This document shows, piece by piece, positions 42,235-51,027 of a stretch of 64,000 nucleotides of DNA. Position 1 is the first letter of the stretch; each line of letters starts with the position of its first letter. The translations under genes were made by a program, and so were the position numbers. Location of the stretch: the NCBI RefSeq assembly GCF_902729405.1, contig NZ_LR746496.1, positions 2,418,001-2,482,000 on the forward strand, in the 5' to 3' direction. The notes beneath the pieces were generated by a model that was not told where the DNA came from, did no database searches, and saw only the letters and a list, made by a program, of their open reading frames with translations. The DNA comes from Acididesulfobacillus acetoxydans. Lineage in GTDB: Bacteria > Bacillota > Desulfitobacteriia > Desulfitobacteriales > Desulfitobacteriaceae.

Positions 42235-42640
42235 GATGTGAACTACCCCCGCTTACGTTTCGCTAAGAAGCGGGGGCTTCTCGGCGAACACTTGGGCGTT
42301 GGCTTCCTGTTTCATCAATCGTTGCCCTCGTCCAGCACTCAAGGTTTCTGAGTGCTGGATTAGGTCTTACGCAATTTCCACAGGCGTAACTTCGGGCGGT
42401 TCCCGCCCTACAGAAAATCTATGTTTGGGCCATGGCGCTAAGTCCACGCTCTAAGATGAGTTTAGCACTCACTAGAAATCAGCCCTCTACTCTATATACG
42501 ACTGATTATATTATACCAGAACAATTTATACCAGAACAATTTGCCAAATACTATACGCTTTTTTGTGAATGTCCATATAGCGATTCATCCCCCGCCTATA
42601 GAGGGCCTATAGAGGACGGGGGACTTCTCGCAAGCCATGT
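42235..42640 (-). mobile_element. internally deleted IS200/IS605 (tnpB-type) element
   Basis: Read on the minus strand: left-end hairpin CCCCCG/CGGGGG (42622-42589), AT-rich promoter-like stretch with TATAATATAA, a short possible coding start, then the 3' part of a tnpB/omegaRNA-like sequence with hairpin CCAGCACTC/GAGTGCTGG (42358-42332), decayed coding tail MKQEANAQVFAEKPP, and right-end hairpin CCCCCGCTT/AAGCGGGGG (42276-42246). Nearly the whole tnpB gene is missing. A tandem TATACCAGAACAATT pair lies at about 42512-42541. Recognition of the tnpB tail is from memory of IS605 right ends. Confidence 0.72.
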
Positions 42641-42647
42641 TAAATGC

Positions 42648-42707
42648 CGAATCTCCCCATGGCTAAAGCCGGATACAGCCAGGGGCATGCGGCTAAGCCT
42701 CTTGGTC
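42648..42707 (+). repeat. dispersed palindromic repeat, copy 3 (60 bp)
   Basis: Same orientation as copy 1 with about five substitutions (GAATCTCCCCATGGCTAAAG start, GGCTAAGCCTCTTGGTC end). It abuts the IS605-type remnant and lies just before the yqeG promoter. Confidence 0.88.
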
Positions 42708-42710
42708 ACC

Positions 42711-42739
42711 TTGCTCCCGCCGGTTTCGCAGGGTATAAT
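42711..42739 (+). promoter_or_regulatory. sigma-A promoter of yqeG
   Basis: TTGCTC (42711-42716), 17-bp spacer, TATAAT (42734-42739). The 5' UTR that follows contains two imperfect copies of GTTAACGGC...AGGCCGCAGA (about 42743 and 42780). Confidence 0.78.
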
Positions 42740-42878
42740 ACAGTTAACGGCCCAAGGCCGCAGAGGCGCCTTCTGCCCGGTTAACGGCTCGAGGCCGCAG
42801 AAGCGGCTTCAGCTCAGTTTCCGGCAGACGGCCTGCCGCTTGTTACTACCCAGACTTTGCTCGATTCAGGAGGATATG

Positions 42879-43409
42879 ATGTTTGAACTTTTCCGTCCTA
42901 CATTTCAGGCCGATTCACTCGACAACATCCAGATTGAGATGCTCAAGAAGGACGGGATTCGCGGGTTGATCATTGACCTTGACAATACCATGACCCCCTG
43001 GAATGACGTTGAAGTGGGACCCCAAGTGGCGGCCTGGTTTGAAAGGATTAAGCAGGCCGGGATCAAGGCTTGTGTCGTTTCTAATAACAAGAAAAAACAG
43101 CGGGTGGCGCTGGTGGCAGATCGCTTGGGGATTCCTTTCGTTTTCCGGGCGAGTAAACCTCGGCGTCGGGCTTTTCGTGCCGGTATGAACATTCTGGGTA
43201 CGGGCAGGGGGGACACGGCTGTAATCGGGGATCAGCTGTTCACGGATATTCTGGGCGGCAATCGGCTTGGGCTTTATACGGTTCTGGTTATACCCATGAG
43301 TCCGCGCGAATTTGTGGGTACACGGTTTATGCGCAGGATGGAGAAACTCTTGATTTGGCTGATGAAGCACCTGGCGAGCCCCAAGCCTGACAGCCCTAAG
43401 GCACATTAG
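42879..43409 (+). CDS. yqeG: YqeG family HAD IIIA-type phosphatase
   Basis: 176 residues. HAD motif I GLIIDLDNTMTPW (DxDxT), motif II VVSNNKK, KP(R)RRAF with motif III lysine region and motif IV VIGDQLFTDILGGN. In Firmicutes YqeG precedes the aro genes or yqeH; substrate uncertain. AGGAGG lies 5 bp before ATG 42879 (an adjacent ATG at 42876 is possible). Longer upstream readings cross the mobile remnant and are rejected. Confidence 0.92.
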   Translation: MFELFRPTFQADSLDNIQIEMLKKDGIRGLIIDLDNTMTPWNDVEVGPQVAAWFERIKQAGIKACVVSNNKKKQRVALVADRLGIPFVFRASKPRRRAFRAGMNILGTGRGDTAVIGDQLFTDILGGNRLGLYTVLVIPMSPREFVGTRFMRRMEKLLIWLMKHLASPKPDSPKAH

Positions 43410-43541
43410 AAGACAGTGTGGAGGTGTTGCGGGGGCAAAAGTGACGAGCCGCAATCCGAAGGTACAAGAGAAGACCGTGTGAGGTAATTCAGGGGGCAAA
43501 ATCGCCGAGCAGTCGCAATCCCAAGGCACATGACAAGACCT
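43395..43541 (+). repeat. 60-65-bp tandem repeat across the yqeG stop codon, about 2.3 units
   Basis: Units start at 43395, 43455 and 43520 (CCxAAGGxACA...GAAGACxGTGTG...GGGGGCAAAA...GCAAT). The first unit contains the yqeG stop. Confidence 0.75.
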
Positions 43542-43625
43542 TGCGCTTTCTTGAGGGTTACCTAATCGATGGTGTCACAAACTGTTGAAAGATTTGCTTA
43601 GGGGTTAGGAAAGGCGGAGAAGAAG

Positions 43626-44078
43626 GTGCGCTTGGGCAGAAAAAGCCGGGAGCAGCAAGAGCACAGCTTGGGCTTTACATTACTCGAAGTTCTGCTCACT
43701 CTCGCTCTTTTGGGGGGAGCGGGGTTCGTACTGGCGGTAAAGTTGCCTTTGGATTTTCCCGCTCGGCAGCTCGACCTTTCGGCTGCCGAGCTTCTGACGG
43801 ATCTGCGGGATACCCGGCAGGCGGCTATGGCTGAGAATACCTGGTACTGCGTCAGGTTTTTCCCGGTAGAACGGACTTACCGGATTCTGCGGGAGGGGGC
43901 AAAAGTGAAGGAGGTTCCTCTTCAGGAGGGGGTGGCTTTTGTCCAGACGCTGCCCCAGTTAATCATCAATGCCCGCGGCAACCCCACTGAGGGAATGACC
44001 ATCTCACTCATTAACCGCCGAGGTCAGGTGCGCAAGGTGATCATTGCTCCGGTTAACGGGCGAATTCGGGAAGAATAG
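43626..44078 (+). CDS. pseudopilin, GspH-like, between yqeG and aroC
   Basis: 150 residues. Prepilin motif LG/FTLLEVLLTLALLGGAGF with Glu5 and a GspH-like body (DLRDTRQAAMAENTWYCVRF). GTG start with purine-rich GGCGGAGAAGAAGG upstream. It stands alone, 3 kb before pilus locus B, and may belong to that system. Confidence 0.8.
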   Translation: MRLGRKSREQQEHSLGFTLLEVLLTLALLGGAGFVLAVKLPLDFPARQLDLSAAELLTDLRDTRQAAMAENTWYCVRFFPVERTYRILREGAKVKEVPLQEGVAFVQTLPQLIINARGNPTEGMTISLINRRGQVRKVIIAPVNGRIREE

Positions 44079-44233
44079 GGGAATCCGGTCGGAAAGAATA
44101 GACGATCCTGTCCCTCCGGGAGGGATGCCGATGTGGGGTATTTACCCGGGTGTACGGTCAGGTGAAATCTTAGGTGCGACAATTGTGTTGTGCGCAAGGC
44201 GCGGGAGCGCGGGAGAAAGGCAGAGAAGCACGA

Positions 44234-45382
44234 ATGCGATTTTTAACCGCGGGTGAGTCCCACGGACCTAAACTTTTAGGAATCATTGAAGGGTTGCCTT
44301 CGGGAGTACATATTTGTCAGGAAACGATTGACGAGAGTTTGCGCCGCCGCCAACAAGGTCCCGGCCGGGGCGGCCGCATGGCGATCGAACAAGATGCCGC
44401 CATTATCCTGTCTGGAGTACGGGGGGGATTGACCACCGGGGCGCCGCTGGCCTTGGAGATTGAGAATCGGGATTGGGCCAACTGGCGGGAGATCATGGCG
44501 GTGGGGGCTGAGGCTGATTTCACGAGCCGGCGGGTGTCGGCGCCGAGGCCCGGGCATGCGGATTTGACGGGGTCACTGAAGTACCGGACGGAGGTTCGCA
44601 ACATTCTGGAAAGGGCCAGCGCCCGCGAGACCGCCATGCGGGTGGCCGTGGGGAATGTGGCCAGACAGCTCCTGGCCGCTCTGGGTGTGGAAATCCGGGG
44701 GCGGGTTTTGCAAGTGGGACGGGTCAAGGCCCAGTTGCGGGATGATGCTGAGTATTGGGCACGGGTGCGGGCTTCCGCCTGGTCAGTGGGGGATGCGGAG
44801 GCGGAGGCGGAAATGAGCCGGCAGCTGGAGGACGCCCGCCGGGAAGGAGAATCCCTGGGCGGCATCATGGAAGTTCAAGCCTTGAACCTTCCTCCGGGTC
44901 TCGGCTCCCACGCGCAGTGGGACCGGAAACTAGACGGGCGCATTGCCCAAGCCGTCCTGTCGGTGCAGGCCATCAAGGGGATTGAGTTCGGCTTGGGATT
45001 TGAGGCTGGGAAGAGGCCCGGATCTTTGGTCCACGATCCCATTCTCTATGAAAAGGGAAAAGGATTCCGTCGGGCCGGCAACCGGGCGGGGGGAATTGAG
45101 GGCGGCATGAGCAACGGCGAACCGATCCTGGTACGGGCAGTCATGAAACCGATTCCCACCCTTTACAAGCCTCTGCCGACGGTGGATTTGGAGACGAAAG
45201 CAGCGGTTGAGGCCAGCGTGGAACGGTCGGATGTCTGCGCCGTACCCGCTGCCTTGGTTGTTTTGGAGAATGTGCTGGCGTGGACCTTAGCCGAAGCGGT
45301 TCTGGAGAAGTTTTCGTCAGACAGCTTCTCCGAGTTAGAGAAAGATTGGCAGGACTATATCCGGTATTTAGCAGCTCAGTAA
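44234..45382 (+). CDS. aroC: chorismate synthase
   Basis: 382 residues. Starts MRFLTAGESHGPKL, then RRRQQGPGRGGRMAIEQDAA, RPGHADLTGSLKYR, ARETAMRVAVGNVA and the C-terminal RAGGIEGGMSNGEPI: all chorismate synthase signatures. It converts EPSP to chorismate with reduced FMN. AAAGGCAGAG precedes ATG 44234. Followed by aroB. Confidence 0.97.
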   Translation: MRFLTAGESHGPKLLGIIEGLPSGVHICQETIDESLRRRQQGPGRGGRMAIEQDAAIILSGVRGGLTTGAPLALEIENRDWANWREIMAVGAEADFTSRRVSAPRPGHADLTGSLKYRTEVRNILERASARETAMRVAVGNVARQLLAALGVEIRGRVLQVGRVKAQLRDDAEYWARVRASAWSVGDAEAEAEMSRQLEDARREGESLGGIMEVQALNLPPGLGSHAQWDRKLDGRIAQAVLSVQAIKGIEFGLGFEAGKRPGSLVHDPILYEKGKGFRRAGNRAGGIEGGMSNGEPILVRAVMKPIPTLYKPLPTVDLETKAAVEASVERSDVCAVPAALVVLENVLAWTLAEAVLEKFSSDSFSELEKDWQDYIRYLAAQ

Positions 45383-45452
45383 CGGGTTCAGAACTCTTGA
45401 CGCAGCCAGCGATACAAAAAGAGTTATTGGCGATTGGCAAATCCCTGTAAGG

Positions 45453-46625
45453 ATGTCCGGGTCTCCGCAATTCGACCGGGAACAGAAAAAGAGGAGCGAG
45501 AGGGGAAGAGGGAAGTTGGGCGTTTCCAGCAGGCAGAAAATCGAGGTATCCGCAGGCCATCCTTACCCGGTATTCCTGGGGGCAAATCTGGAGGACCTGG
45601 GGGATTACATGCTTTCCCGTTTTGGCAATATTGAGCAGGCCTTGATCATTACTCAACCGGTGGTGGCAAAACACTATGCTGACAGGGTGAGGCAAGGTTT
45701 TAAAGGCTGCCGGGTCGATCTGGTGACGGTGAGCGCGGGAGAAGGGGAAAAGTCCCTGGCAAGGCTCAGCGCCCTGGTCGGTGAAGCCGTCCGGCTGGGA
45801 GCGGACCGGCTGACATTGGTCGTTGCTTTGGGTGGGGGAGTGATCGGTGATTTGGCCGGTTTTTTTGCCGGCGTCTTCATGCGGGGAATCCGTTTCGTTC
45901 AGGTGCCCACGACTCTCCTGGCCATGGTGGACAGCAGTATCGGCGGGAAAGTGGCGGTCAATCATCCGGCCGGGAAGAACTTGTTGGGTGCTTTTTATCC
46001 GCCCCTGGCGGTGTGGACGGATTTTTCCACGTTGGCCAGCCTTCCCTGGCAGGAAGTGCAAAACGGGCTGGCGGAGACCGTGAAGCACGCGGTTTTGGGC
46101 GACCCGGACTTGTTTGCTTTTTTGGAAGAGCACCTGAGTAAGATATTGGAACGCGACCCTTTGATTCTCCGGGAGTTAACGGCCCGGTCCCTGGCTGTAA
46201 AAGTCAGGCTCGTAAGTCAGGATGAAAGGGAGCAAGGAGTACGGGCACTGCTGAACTTAGGGCACAGTTTCGGGCATGCTTTGGAGACGGCGACGGAATA
46301 CGAAGGGATTTCCCATGGCCGGGGAGTGAGCGTGGGCCTGGTTGCGGCCTCCCGCCTGGCGGAAGAGAGGGGGCTCATCGCCGGGGCGGATGTTCAACGT
46401 ATCATGAACCTCCTAAGCGGGCTGGGGTTGCCGATATCTGTCCGGGGGCTGGAGGCGGGGCGGCTGGTGCAATTGATGGCGGCCGACAAAAAGAATCGTT
46501 TTGGGCGCAAGGTTCTGATTCTGCCGCGCGGGATCGGTCAAGCCGTGCAGGTGGAGGATTGCTCGGACGAGGATTTACGCCGGGCGTGGGCGGGAGTGAT
46601 TGACTCAAACTTTCCAATATCTTGA
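45453..46625 (+). CDS. aroB: 3-dehydroquinate synthase
   Basis: 390 residues as drawn. NAD-binding VALGGGVIGDLAGFFAGVFM, metal and active-site region PTTLLAMVDSSIGGKVAVNH, and LNLGHSFGHALE with metal-binding histidines. It makes 3-dehydroquinate from DAHP. The first 21 residues are low-complexity and charged; TTG 45516 with a purine-rich site may be the real start. A strong terminator follows at 46722. Confidence 0.95.
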   Translation: MSGSPQFDREQKKRSERGRGKLGVSSRQKIEVSAGHPYPVFLGANLEDLGDYMLSRFGNIEQALIITQPVVAKHYADRVRQGFKGCRVDLVTVSAGEGEKSLARLSALVGEAVRLGADRLTLVVALGGGVIGDLAGFFAGVFMRGIRFVQVPTTLLAMVDSSIGGKVAVNHPAGKNLLGAFYPPLAVWTDFSTLASLPWQEVQNGLAETVKHAVLGDPDLFAFLEEHLSKILERDPLILRELTARSLAVKVRLVSQDEREQGVRALLNLGHSFGHALETATEYEGISHGRGVSVGLVAASRLAEERGLIAGADVQRIMNLLSGLGLPISVRGLEAGRLVQLMAADKKNRFGRKVLILPRGIGQAVQVEDCSDEDLRRAWAGVIDSNFPIS

Positions 46626-47088
46626 TGCGCCGGCCTTGACGCTGTTGCGACCTTGGGAGCCACGGCTCAATAGTTGCGCTGATCCCTTAAAATTGACATC
46701 GACAAAGGGAATCAGTGCCGGGGGAGAGCGGGAAGAAAGGACTTTCTTCTCGCTCTCCCTTTTTCGCCGTTAAGCGGCACGAAACGAGGGAAGGACGTGA
46801 AATAGGCTCGATCTCTGTCGAAGAGGGAGAACACGGGAAGATTACGGTAATATAGATAGTTATGAAGAAGATTCTGTCGACCGAGCAGGAGAACCGGCCT
46901 TTGAAACCGAATAAGAAGACATTCAACAGGATGATCAAAGGAGCGGAGTCTTTCTGTCAATGGTCCGGGGAAACCGGCCGGAAAAGAGAAATTTGTATGG
47001 GTTCCCCATGACGCCGGACAGTTCGCGTGACATCCCGGGGAGCCTGTGGCACTGCCTCCGGAACAGTCAGGAGAAAGGAAGGAATCAA
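46626..47088. other. intergenic region aroB / pilus locus B
   Basis: Contains the aroB terminator (46722-46765). Downstream a 49-codon frame (ATG 46862 to 47011, MKKILSTEQENRPLKPNKKT...) has no ribosome binding site or recognisable character and is not called. No clear sigma-A promoter for locus B is visible. Confidence 0.5.
46722..46765 (+). terminator. aroB terminator
   Basis: GGGAGAGCG/CGCTCTCCC with an inner GAAGAAAG/CTTTCTTC stem (46722-46759), then TTTTTC. One of the strongest terminators in the window. Confidence 0.9.
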
Positions 47089-47523
47089 ATGACATTCCGC
47101 CGTCTGGGTAGGCCCCCGGGGTCGGGACAAGGCGGGAAAAGGAGACAAAGCCCACAAGAACGGGTAGGGTTCCGGGCTGGGAAAATCTGCTCGGGACGGG
47201 GAGACCGGGGTTTTACTCTTTGGGAACTTCTGTTGGTCCTAGCCCTAATGGGATTTCTCATGGGCTCATTTATTCCTCATTTTACCTCGTCGTTCATTCC
47301 CATTCAGAAACGAATGCAAGAGGCCGACGTGCGAAGAGTTGAGGGAGCGCTGCAACTTTACAAAGTGGATGTGGGTGCTTTGCCGCGGCATTTAGAGGAC
47401 CTAATTAGGAAACCGGAAGGGGTCAAAGGCTGGCAGGGACCATATTTAAAGGAACGGCCCTTAAGTGGCCCGGGGATGGTTTATACGTTTGACTCTTACG
47501 GCCGTGTGGAAGTTTCTCCATGA
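47089..47523 (+). CDS. pseudopilin, GspG-like (locus B)
   Basis: 144 residues. After a long basic leader of about 37 residues comes RG/FTLWELLLVLALMGFLMG with Glu5, then VRRVEGALQLYKVDVGALP and WQGPYLKERPL, the GspG-type C-terminus. GGAAGG precedes ATG 47089. First gene of locus B; the next gene overlaps by 4 bp. Confidence 0.82.
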   Translation: MTFRRLGRPPGSGQGGKRRQSPQERVGFRAGKICSGRGDRGFTLWELLLVLALMGFLMGSFIPHFTSSFIPIQKRMQEADVRRVEGALQLYKVDVGALPRHLEDLIRKPEGVKGWQGPYLKERPLSGPGMVYTFDSYGRVEVSP

Positions 47524-47954
47524 GTAAGGGCGGGAAGGGTCAGGGTTTTGTCCTGATGGACGTGCTGTTGGCGGTCATGTTGTTCGGCTTGGGATTTGCG
47601 GTGCTTTACGGTTTGAACGAAAGCGCTTGGGCGGAGGCCGGTGCGGCCGCAAATCTTACCGAAGCGGCCAATCTCGCCCAGAAAAAGCTTGAGGATCTGC
47701 ACGAGCGCAGTTGGCCGGAAAACTTCGCTTTGGAGAAGTGTCTGCCCGGTGGAAGTGCCTGCGGGCAAGAGGGGCGTTTTCAGTGGAGTGTCGCCTCAGA
47801 ATGGGGAGAACTGCCTGACATTCTGGATGTCACAGCGGAGGTCTGCTGGTCTGAAGGGTGGACTAGGAAAAGTTATCGCTTGCAGAGCATCTATTTTGTC
47901 GAGAGAGACGATTCGGCAGCAGACCAAGGGGCGATACCTGGGACCAAGGGGTGA
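47520..47954 (+). CDS. minor pseudopilin, GspI/PilV-like (locus B)
   Basis: 144 residues. QG/FVLMDVLLAVMLFGLGF has Asp instead of Glu at position 5 of the mature protein, which is unusual for a pilin. Then AANLAQKKLEDL, typical of PilV/GspI. ATGA overlap with the previous gene. Confidence 0.75.
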   Translation: MSKGGKGQGFVLMDVLLAVMLFGLGFAVLYGLNESAWAEAGAAANLTEAANLAQKKLEDLHERSWPENFALEKCLPGGSACGQEGRFQWSVASEWGELPDILDVTAEVCWSEGWTRKSYRLQSIYFVERDDSAADQGAIPGTKG

Positions 47955-48037
47955 GAAAGCGGCTGCAGAACAATTAGGGCAGCCGGGTCGATCTGCCGTT
48001 AAAGGGCTCCTGGGTATATTGGGTGTGAGGTTTCGAA

Positions 48038-48589
48038 ATGGACGTGTTAAAGCGATGGAGCGGGCCATACAGACGGAACGAGCATCCGCCCGTATCGGGA
48101 AGGGGCTTTATGGTCTCGCAAGGGTTTACCCTGCTGGAGACGTTGGCGGCGCTTCTCCTCAGCGGTATTCTGTTAGCCGTCGGCCTGCCGCTGTTAACCG
48201 GACAGTGGCGGGGAGAGGTTCGCGAAAAAAGGCAGCTGGAAGTTCTCTACGGTGTAATGAATGCGGGGCGGTGTGTGACGGATGCGGTTCGCTCGGCTGC
48301 GGAAGTTGAATTCAGCCGCTCTGGGGTGCTCAGGGTGCGAAGCTGGGACCAAACGGGTGTTTCAGCCGGAACGGATGAGTACAGGGTCGCGGACCTTGAC
48401 GGCGATGGTAACCCGGATCTTTACCGCAAACATGAGGGCGAGATTAATCCCGTGGCGGGAAGGATCTCGGGGTTTCAGTGCAAGGAGGTTGCGCAGAGAG
48501 TGTGGCAAGTGGATCTGCAGGCGAGTTGGGGAGACGAGAGGGCATCGTGGAGCACTCTTGTCTATCGCCGGGCCGATTCCGCCAAGTGA
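48038..48589 (+). CDS. minor pseudopilin, GspJ/PilW-like (locus B)
   Basis: 183 residues. QG/FTLLETLAALLLSGILLA with Glu5 after a 28-residue leader; LYGVMNAGRCVTDAVRSA and VADLDGDGNPDLYRK follow. ATG 48110 would give a short leader and is an alternative start. 83 bp after the previous gene. Confidence 0.78.
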   Translation: MDVLKRWSGPYRRNEHPPVSGRGFMVSQGFTLLETLAALLLSGILLAVGLPLLTGQWRGEVREKRQLEVLYGVMNAGRCVTDAVRSAAEVEFSRSGVLRVRSWDQTGVSAGTDEYRVADLDGDGNPDLYRKHEGEINPVAGRISGFQCKEVAQRVWQVDLQASWGDERASWSTLVYRRADSAK

Positions 48590-48650
48590 GTTTCCGTGGC
48601 GGAGTGAGTTTCCCCGGGAGAGCGAGTTTATCCCACGGAGGGGATTTTCC

Positions 48651-49157
48651 ATGCGGAGCGAGTGTTCCCGTCGGGGCAGATTTCAGCGGCGGAGCGAACT
48701 TCCCGGCGAGATGAATTTCTCCGGCGCGGCGGATTCGCTCGGCGGGGTCTGTCTCGGGACCGAAGGGGGGTTTGCGACCCTGCTGGTCCTCCTGCTGCTC
48801 ACTGCCTTGTTTCTATACGGAGCGGAAGGTTACGTCAGGGCCAATGCGGAAAATCGTATGGCCCATAGGGAGGCCCAGAGCCGTCAAGCCGTTTATGCCG
48901 CGGAAGGAGGAATTGAGTGGGCGAAGGATGAACTCCTCCTTAACCCCGACTTGAAGGCAGGGCGACTGTCTCTCGACGGGGGAGAGGTGGCAATCGCGGT
49001 GGAGTCGGCTTCCGATCCCAAGGGGGGCTCCCGGGAGGAGGTGTATCTGGTGACCTCGACGGCGCGAGTAGGCCGGGCAGAACGGAAGATATCAGTGGTG
49101 TTAAAGAGAAGTTTGGGTCGCTGGCTGGTTCTGTGCTATCGGGAAATACACCAATGA
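48651..49157 (+). CDS. PilX/GspK-like pilus protein (locus B)
   Basis: 168 residues. GG/FATLLVLLLLTALFLYGA is a pilin-like helix without Glu5, as in GspK; SRQAVYAAEGGIEWAKDELL is typical of PilX. The N-terminal 35 residues and the upstream 60 bp consist of degenerate repeats of GGAGCGAGTTT type. CGGAGGGG precedes ATG 48651. The stop overlaps the pilB start region. Confidence 0.72.
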   Translation: MRSECSRRGRFQRRSELPGEMNFSGAADSLGGVCLGTEGGFATLLVLLLLTALFLYGAEGYVRANAENRMAHREAQSRQAVYAAEGGIEWAKDELLLNPDLKAGRLSLDGGEVAIAVESASDPKGGSREEVYLVTSTARVGRAERKISVVLKRSLGRWLVLCYREIHQ

Positions 49158-49158
49158 C

Positions 49159-51027
49159 ATGAAAGACAAGAGCGATAGGGCCGGCGGGAAAGGCCATTGG
49201 GAATTTGGCCGGCACCTGTTGGCCTGCGGGCTGATCGGAAAAGAGGATCTGGAAGCCGGCCTCAGTGTTTCGCGTGAGGATGGGGAACGAATAGGAGAAG
49301 TGCTGGTCCGGTTGGGTTTTCTCAGCAGGGAACAGTTGAACGAAGCCCTGAGTACTTATTTGAGGATTCCCCGTATCGAGCTGGCTCAGGCCGAAATTGA
49401 TCCGCAGGCAGCCCAGCTGATTCCGGAAGACCTGGCCCGCCGCTACAGGGCGATTCCGGTCGCGCTGGGGAACAATGTCTTGCGGGTGGCGGTTGCCGAT
49501 CCCACATCGGTTGGGATACTGGACAACATCCGGCTTTTAACGGGATACGATACCATACCGGTTCTTGCCGATGAAGGGGACATCTTAGCCGCGATCCGGC
49601 GGCATCTGACGGTCCGGCAGACGGTGGCCCAGCTGGAGACCCTAAAAGAGGTGGTGGCGGAGTCGCCTGTGGAGTGGCCGCTCCGGGATGGCGGCGAACC
49701 CGGGCAGGACGCTCCCACCGTGCGCTTGGTGGATTCCATCCTCCAGCAAGCGGCGGAAATGTCTGCGAGCGACATCCACTGGGAACCGCGGGAACAGTCG
49801 TTTTTGGTCCGTTTTAGGTTGGACGGCCGGCTGCTGCCCAACTCGTCCCTTCCTTCGGCGCTGGCGCGCAATGTTCTCTCCCGCCTGAAAATGATGGCCG
49901 GAATGGATGTCGCGGAAAGACGACTGCCCCAGGATGGCCGTTTAGCGATTGAGGTTGGCCGGCGTCGCATTGATTTGCGCGTGTCGACTTTGCCGACAGT
50001 CTACGGGGAAAAAGCGGTTGTGCGAATACTGGACCCGCTGACTGCCCAGCGGACTCTGGAGGGGTTGGGGATGCGCCCGCAGGTTGAGCAAGGGCTGCGG
50101 TTCCTTCTGGAGCGGCCTCACGGCTTGGTCCTGGTTACCGGACCGACCGGGAGCGGCAAGACGACGACACTGTACGCTTTGGTGCGGGAACTCCGGGCCG
50201 AGGTTTTCAACATTGTTTCGATCGAGGATCCGGTTGAATATCGGCTGCCGGGGGTGAACCAAGTGCAGGTTCACAGCAAAGTCGGACTGACCTTTGCCGG
50301 CGGGTTGAGGGCCATCCTGCGCCAAGATCCGGACGTGATCATGGTGGGAGAAATACGGGATGAGGAGACGGCCGAAATCGCCGTACGGGCGGCTCTGACC
50401 GGACATCTCGTGCTCTCCACCCTGCACACCAACACGGCGGCGGAAGCGATTACGCGGCTTTTGGACATGAAGATAGAGCCTTATCTTCTGGCGGACGCCC
50501 TCGGCGGGGTCGTGTCCCAACGTTTGGTCAGAGTTCTCTGCCCTGTTTGCAAGATCCTTGAGGCTGCGAATGATGCCTCGGGGCCGCATGCCTTCTCCGC
50601 TGATCTATCCCCGCGGACCTTTCGCGCCGTTGGTTGCCCGGAGTGTCTCGGCACCGGCTACAAGGGGAGGATTGGACTGCATGAATTTCTGCGTTATGAT
50701 CAAGTAGTCAGGGAATTGATTTTGGAACGCAAAGGTTCACAGGCGATCGAAGAGGCGGCAATTGGCGCCGGTATGGTGACACTCCTGCAAGACGGGATGG
50801 AGAAGGTTAAGGAGGGTTTAACCACGGTGGAAGAAGTCTACAGAGTAACTTTTGGGGTGCAGGATGAACGCTGTGCCCCGGCAGGGGCAAGCGCAAGGAG
50901 TGAGTATCGACCGTCGGGAAAGGTGCGGGATGAGGGCTATTCTTCGGCAGGTGCGGATGAAGGATGTGCTCGGGAAGCGGGAGGATGTGCGCGGAAGGCG
51001 GGAAAGGAGAGGACACAGCAGATATGA
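49159..51027 (+). CDS. pilB: type IV pilus extension ATPase PilB (locus B)
   Basis: 622 residues. One MshEN-type N-terminal domain (about 15-150; FGRHLLACGLIGKEDLEAGL, RIGEVLVRLGFLSREQLNEAL). ATPase core with Walker A GPTGSGKTTTLYAL (about 328-341), DPDVIMVGEIRDEETAE, STLHTNTA, and zinc cysteines CPVC and CPECLGTGYKG. The C-terminal 45 residues are a low-complexity Gly/Ala/Arg/Glu tail absent from typical PilB. It starts 1 bp after the previous stop and overlaps pilT. Confidence 0.94.
   Translation: MKDKSDRAGGKGHWEFGRHLLACGLIGKEDLEAGLSVSREDGERIGEVLVRLGFLSREQLNEALSTYLRIPRIELAQAEIDPQAAQLIPEDLARRYRAIPVALGNNVLRVAVADPTSVGILDNIRLLTGYDTIPVLADEGDILAAIRRHLTVRQTVAQLETLKEVVAESPVEWPLRDGGEPGQDAPTVRLVDSILQQAAEMSASDIHWEPREQSFLVRFRLDGRLLPNSSLPSALARNVLSRLKMMAGMDVAERRLPQDGRLAIEVGRRRIDLRVSTLPTVYGEKAVVRILDPLTAQRTLEGLGMRPQVEQGLRFLLERPHGLVLVTGPTGSGKTTTLYALVRELRAEVFNIVSIEDPVEYRLPGVNQVQVHSKVGLTFAGGLRAILRQDPDVIMVGEIRDEETAEIAVRAALTGHLVLSTLHTNTAAEAITRLLDMKIEPYLLADALGGVVSQRLVRVLCPVCKILEAANDASGPHAFSADLSPRTFRAVGCPECLGTGYKGRIGLHEFLRYDQVVRELILERKGSQAIEEAAIGAGMVTLLQDGMEKVKEGLTTVEEVYRVTFGVQDERCAPAGASARSEYRPSGKVRDEGYSSAGADEGCAREAGGCARKAGKERTQQI

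Noticed and set aside
42432-42878. Upstream extension of the yqeG frame
   Set aside because: It crosses the mobile remnant, dispersed repeat copy 3 and the promoter; the AGGAGG site and family N-terminus place the start at 42876/42879.
45141-46133. 330-codon minus-strand ORF
   Set aside because: It lies opposite aroC/aroB, both well supported; codon pattern is a high-GC shadow.
46862-47011. 49-codon small protein
   Set aside because: No ribosome binding site, no recognised features, and it overlaps the start region of pilus locus B.
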